A stretch of DNA of 64,000 bases from Bog-473 sp963821755 (GTDB lineage Bacteria; Actinomycetota; Acidimicrobiia; Acidimicrobiales; RAAP-2), in assembly GCA_963821755.1 (NCBI GenBank), contig CAWGEX010000005.1, positions 248,001-312,000 of the forward strand. The letters are read 5' to 3'. A program made the translations under genes and the position numbers. Under the pieces are notes generated by a model. That model did no database searches. It saw nothing but the letters and a program-made list of their open reading frames with translations, and had not been told where the DNA came from. Of the stretch, positions 63,139 to 64,000 are shown one piece after another; within the stretch, counting starts at the first letter, position 1; each line of letters begins with the position of its first letter.

Positions 63139-64000
63139 TTAGGTGTTCTGCCCCCACCAGGTTGTGACACAACTGACGGGTGGTCCACCGATGGCCGTGT
63201 GGTGCCGATGATGGTTGTACATGTGAAGCCACTTGTCGAGGGCTCGGGTTCTGGCCGCCTCTGAGCGATCGGGGCGGGCGTCGGCCCACTCGTAGAGCAA
63301 GGTTCGGTTGTAGCGTTCCACTTTGCCGTTGGTCCGGGGATAGAACGGCTTGGTCCGAGTGTGCTTGATGGCGTGCTGCGACCAGCTCTTTGTCGAAGGC
63401 TGTGGCCAGGTAGCAGGGCCCGTTGTGGGTGAGCATCGTTGGATGGTGATGCCGTAGCCTCTGCGAAAAAGGCCTTGGCTCGGCGCCGGAACCCGATCGC
63501 CGTCGTGGCCGTCTCGTCACGGTGGATTCTGAATAGGCAAGACGGGAGTAGGCGTCGATGGCTGAATGGATCTTGGCGTAGCCGGGCCGGGCCCGACCGG
63601 CCTGGCCGTTCTTCGGGCGTTTCGCCTTCCCGTTGACCCGCCAGCCGCCGCCCTTGGGGATCCTCGGCCTGCTTCTTCACGTCAATGTGGATCAGCTCTA
63701 CCTGGACACGACGTCTCGATCCGCCGGATGGTGCGGCCCGCCTTGGCGATCGAGGTCTCGAGGGTTGGGCTCACCCCATGGCGCTGGAGGATCCGGTGCA
63801 GCGTCGAGCCGGGACCCCGGCCCGAGGAGCTACCGGCCAGCCGGCCCAGCTGATGGCGACGGCGCAACTCGACCAGACGACACCTCGACCCTGGGCGAGG
63901 TCTTCGGTCGGGCGCCGCTTTGGCCGGAGGCGGTCCCTGAGTCCCGCCTCACCGGCGTCGAGGTAGCGGCGCCACCGTTTGTGGGCGGTCTGGCGGGAGA
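63139..64000 (-). pseudogene. IS481-family transposase, frameshifted, runs off window edge
   Basis: Transposase gene entering from beyond the right edge. At the edge the minus strand reads SRQTAHKRWRRYLDAGEAGL, then RDR, the N-terminal helix-turn-helix of IS481 transposases. Frames are then shuffled; HRILQRHGVSPTLE and, near the end, WNATTEP-type and MERYNRTLLYEWADARP, then YNHHRHHTAIGGPP are recognised. The gene ends at 63139. Several indels make it inactive. Its start and the element's outer end are outside the window. Confidence 0.82.

Overview
This is a high-GC bacterial chromosome segment, almost certainly from an actinobacterium (Actinomycetota). The signs are many GTG and TTG starts, Actinobacteria-type families (DUF1918, LytR C-terminal domain, F420-type LLM oxidoreductase, DUF6777, DUF5134) and secreted Thr/Pro-rich proteins. 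A class such as Acidimicrobiia is possible, but the sequence alone does not prove it. I see no rRNA, no intact tRNA, no CRISPR array and no prophage.

Left part (1-17.9 kb), mostly intact single genes. It holds a haem-b-like membrane protein, a beta-hydroxyacid dehydrogenase, a GGCT-like protein, and a PadR/HAAS regulator pair with a palindromic operator beside a dead ABC ATPase. An ABC exporter operon follows (secreted lipoprotein-like protein, ATPase, two paralogous permeases). Then come a TauD-type dioxygenase, a LytR_C protein, DUF1918, a phosphoribosyltransferase, a secreted nucleoside hydrolase, a secretory lipase, a frameshifted TolB-like protein, an NAD(P)-binding dehydrogenase and an aldo/keto reductase.

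Copper island (18.3-26.8 kb). A PHM-like type II copper protein, two lipoproteins, a CopA ATPase with an unusual C-terminal extracytoplasmic domain and a CopZ chaperone sit next to a two-gene membrane operon (the second gene is DUF5134). A BlaI/MecI/CopY-type repressor with a seven-cysteine N-terminal cluster completes the set. Two tandem TACTAC-N5-GTAGTA-type operators lie upstream of the membrane operon. I propose that this cassette is copper-responsive.

Middle part (26.9-37 kb). Here are a peptidoglycan-binding protein, an IS481 fragment, a divergent pair of cyclic-nucleotide-domain proteins, an LLM oxidoreductase, a broken diacylglycerol kinase, an FAD oxidoreductase, an epoxide-hydrolase-like enzyme and a two-domain ABM-like protein.

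Duplication and decay zone (37.2-64 kb). Two SHOCT-DUF6777 genes share an apparently identical 1,199-bp block but end in unrelated C-terminal domains. Downstream are an HxlR/MFS pair, a thioesterase, a second HxlR, a two-HTH protein carrying a 9-bp microsatellite, and a catabolic cluster (TetR, D-aminoacylase-like amidohydrolase, Rieske oxygenase, arylsulfatase). IS110, IS481 and rve transposase remnants and a large adenylate-cyclase/AAA regulator follow. Most conserved genes here carry frameshifts, while others (cyclase, thioesterase, HxlR, VOC, GNAT) are intact. Two dispersed repeat families link distant intergenic regions: a 75-nt element (31.7 and 58.6 kb) and a roughly 270-350-bp element with a covarying hairpin (37.3 and 53.2 kb).
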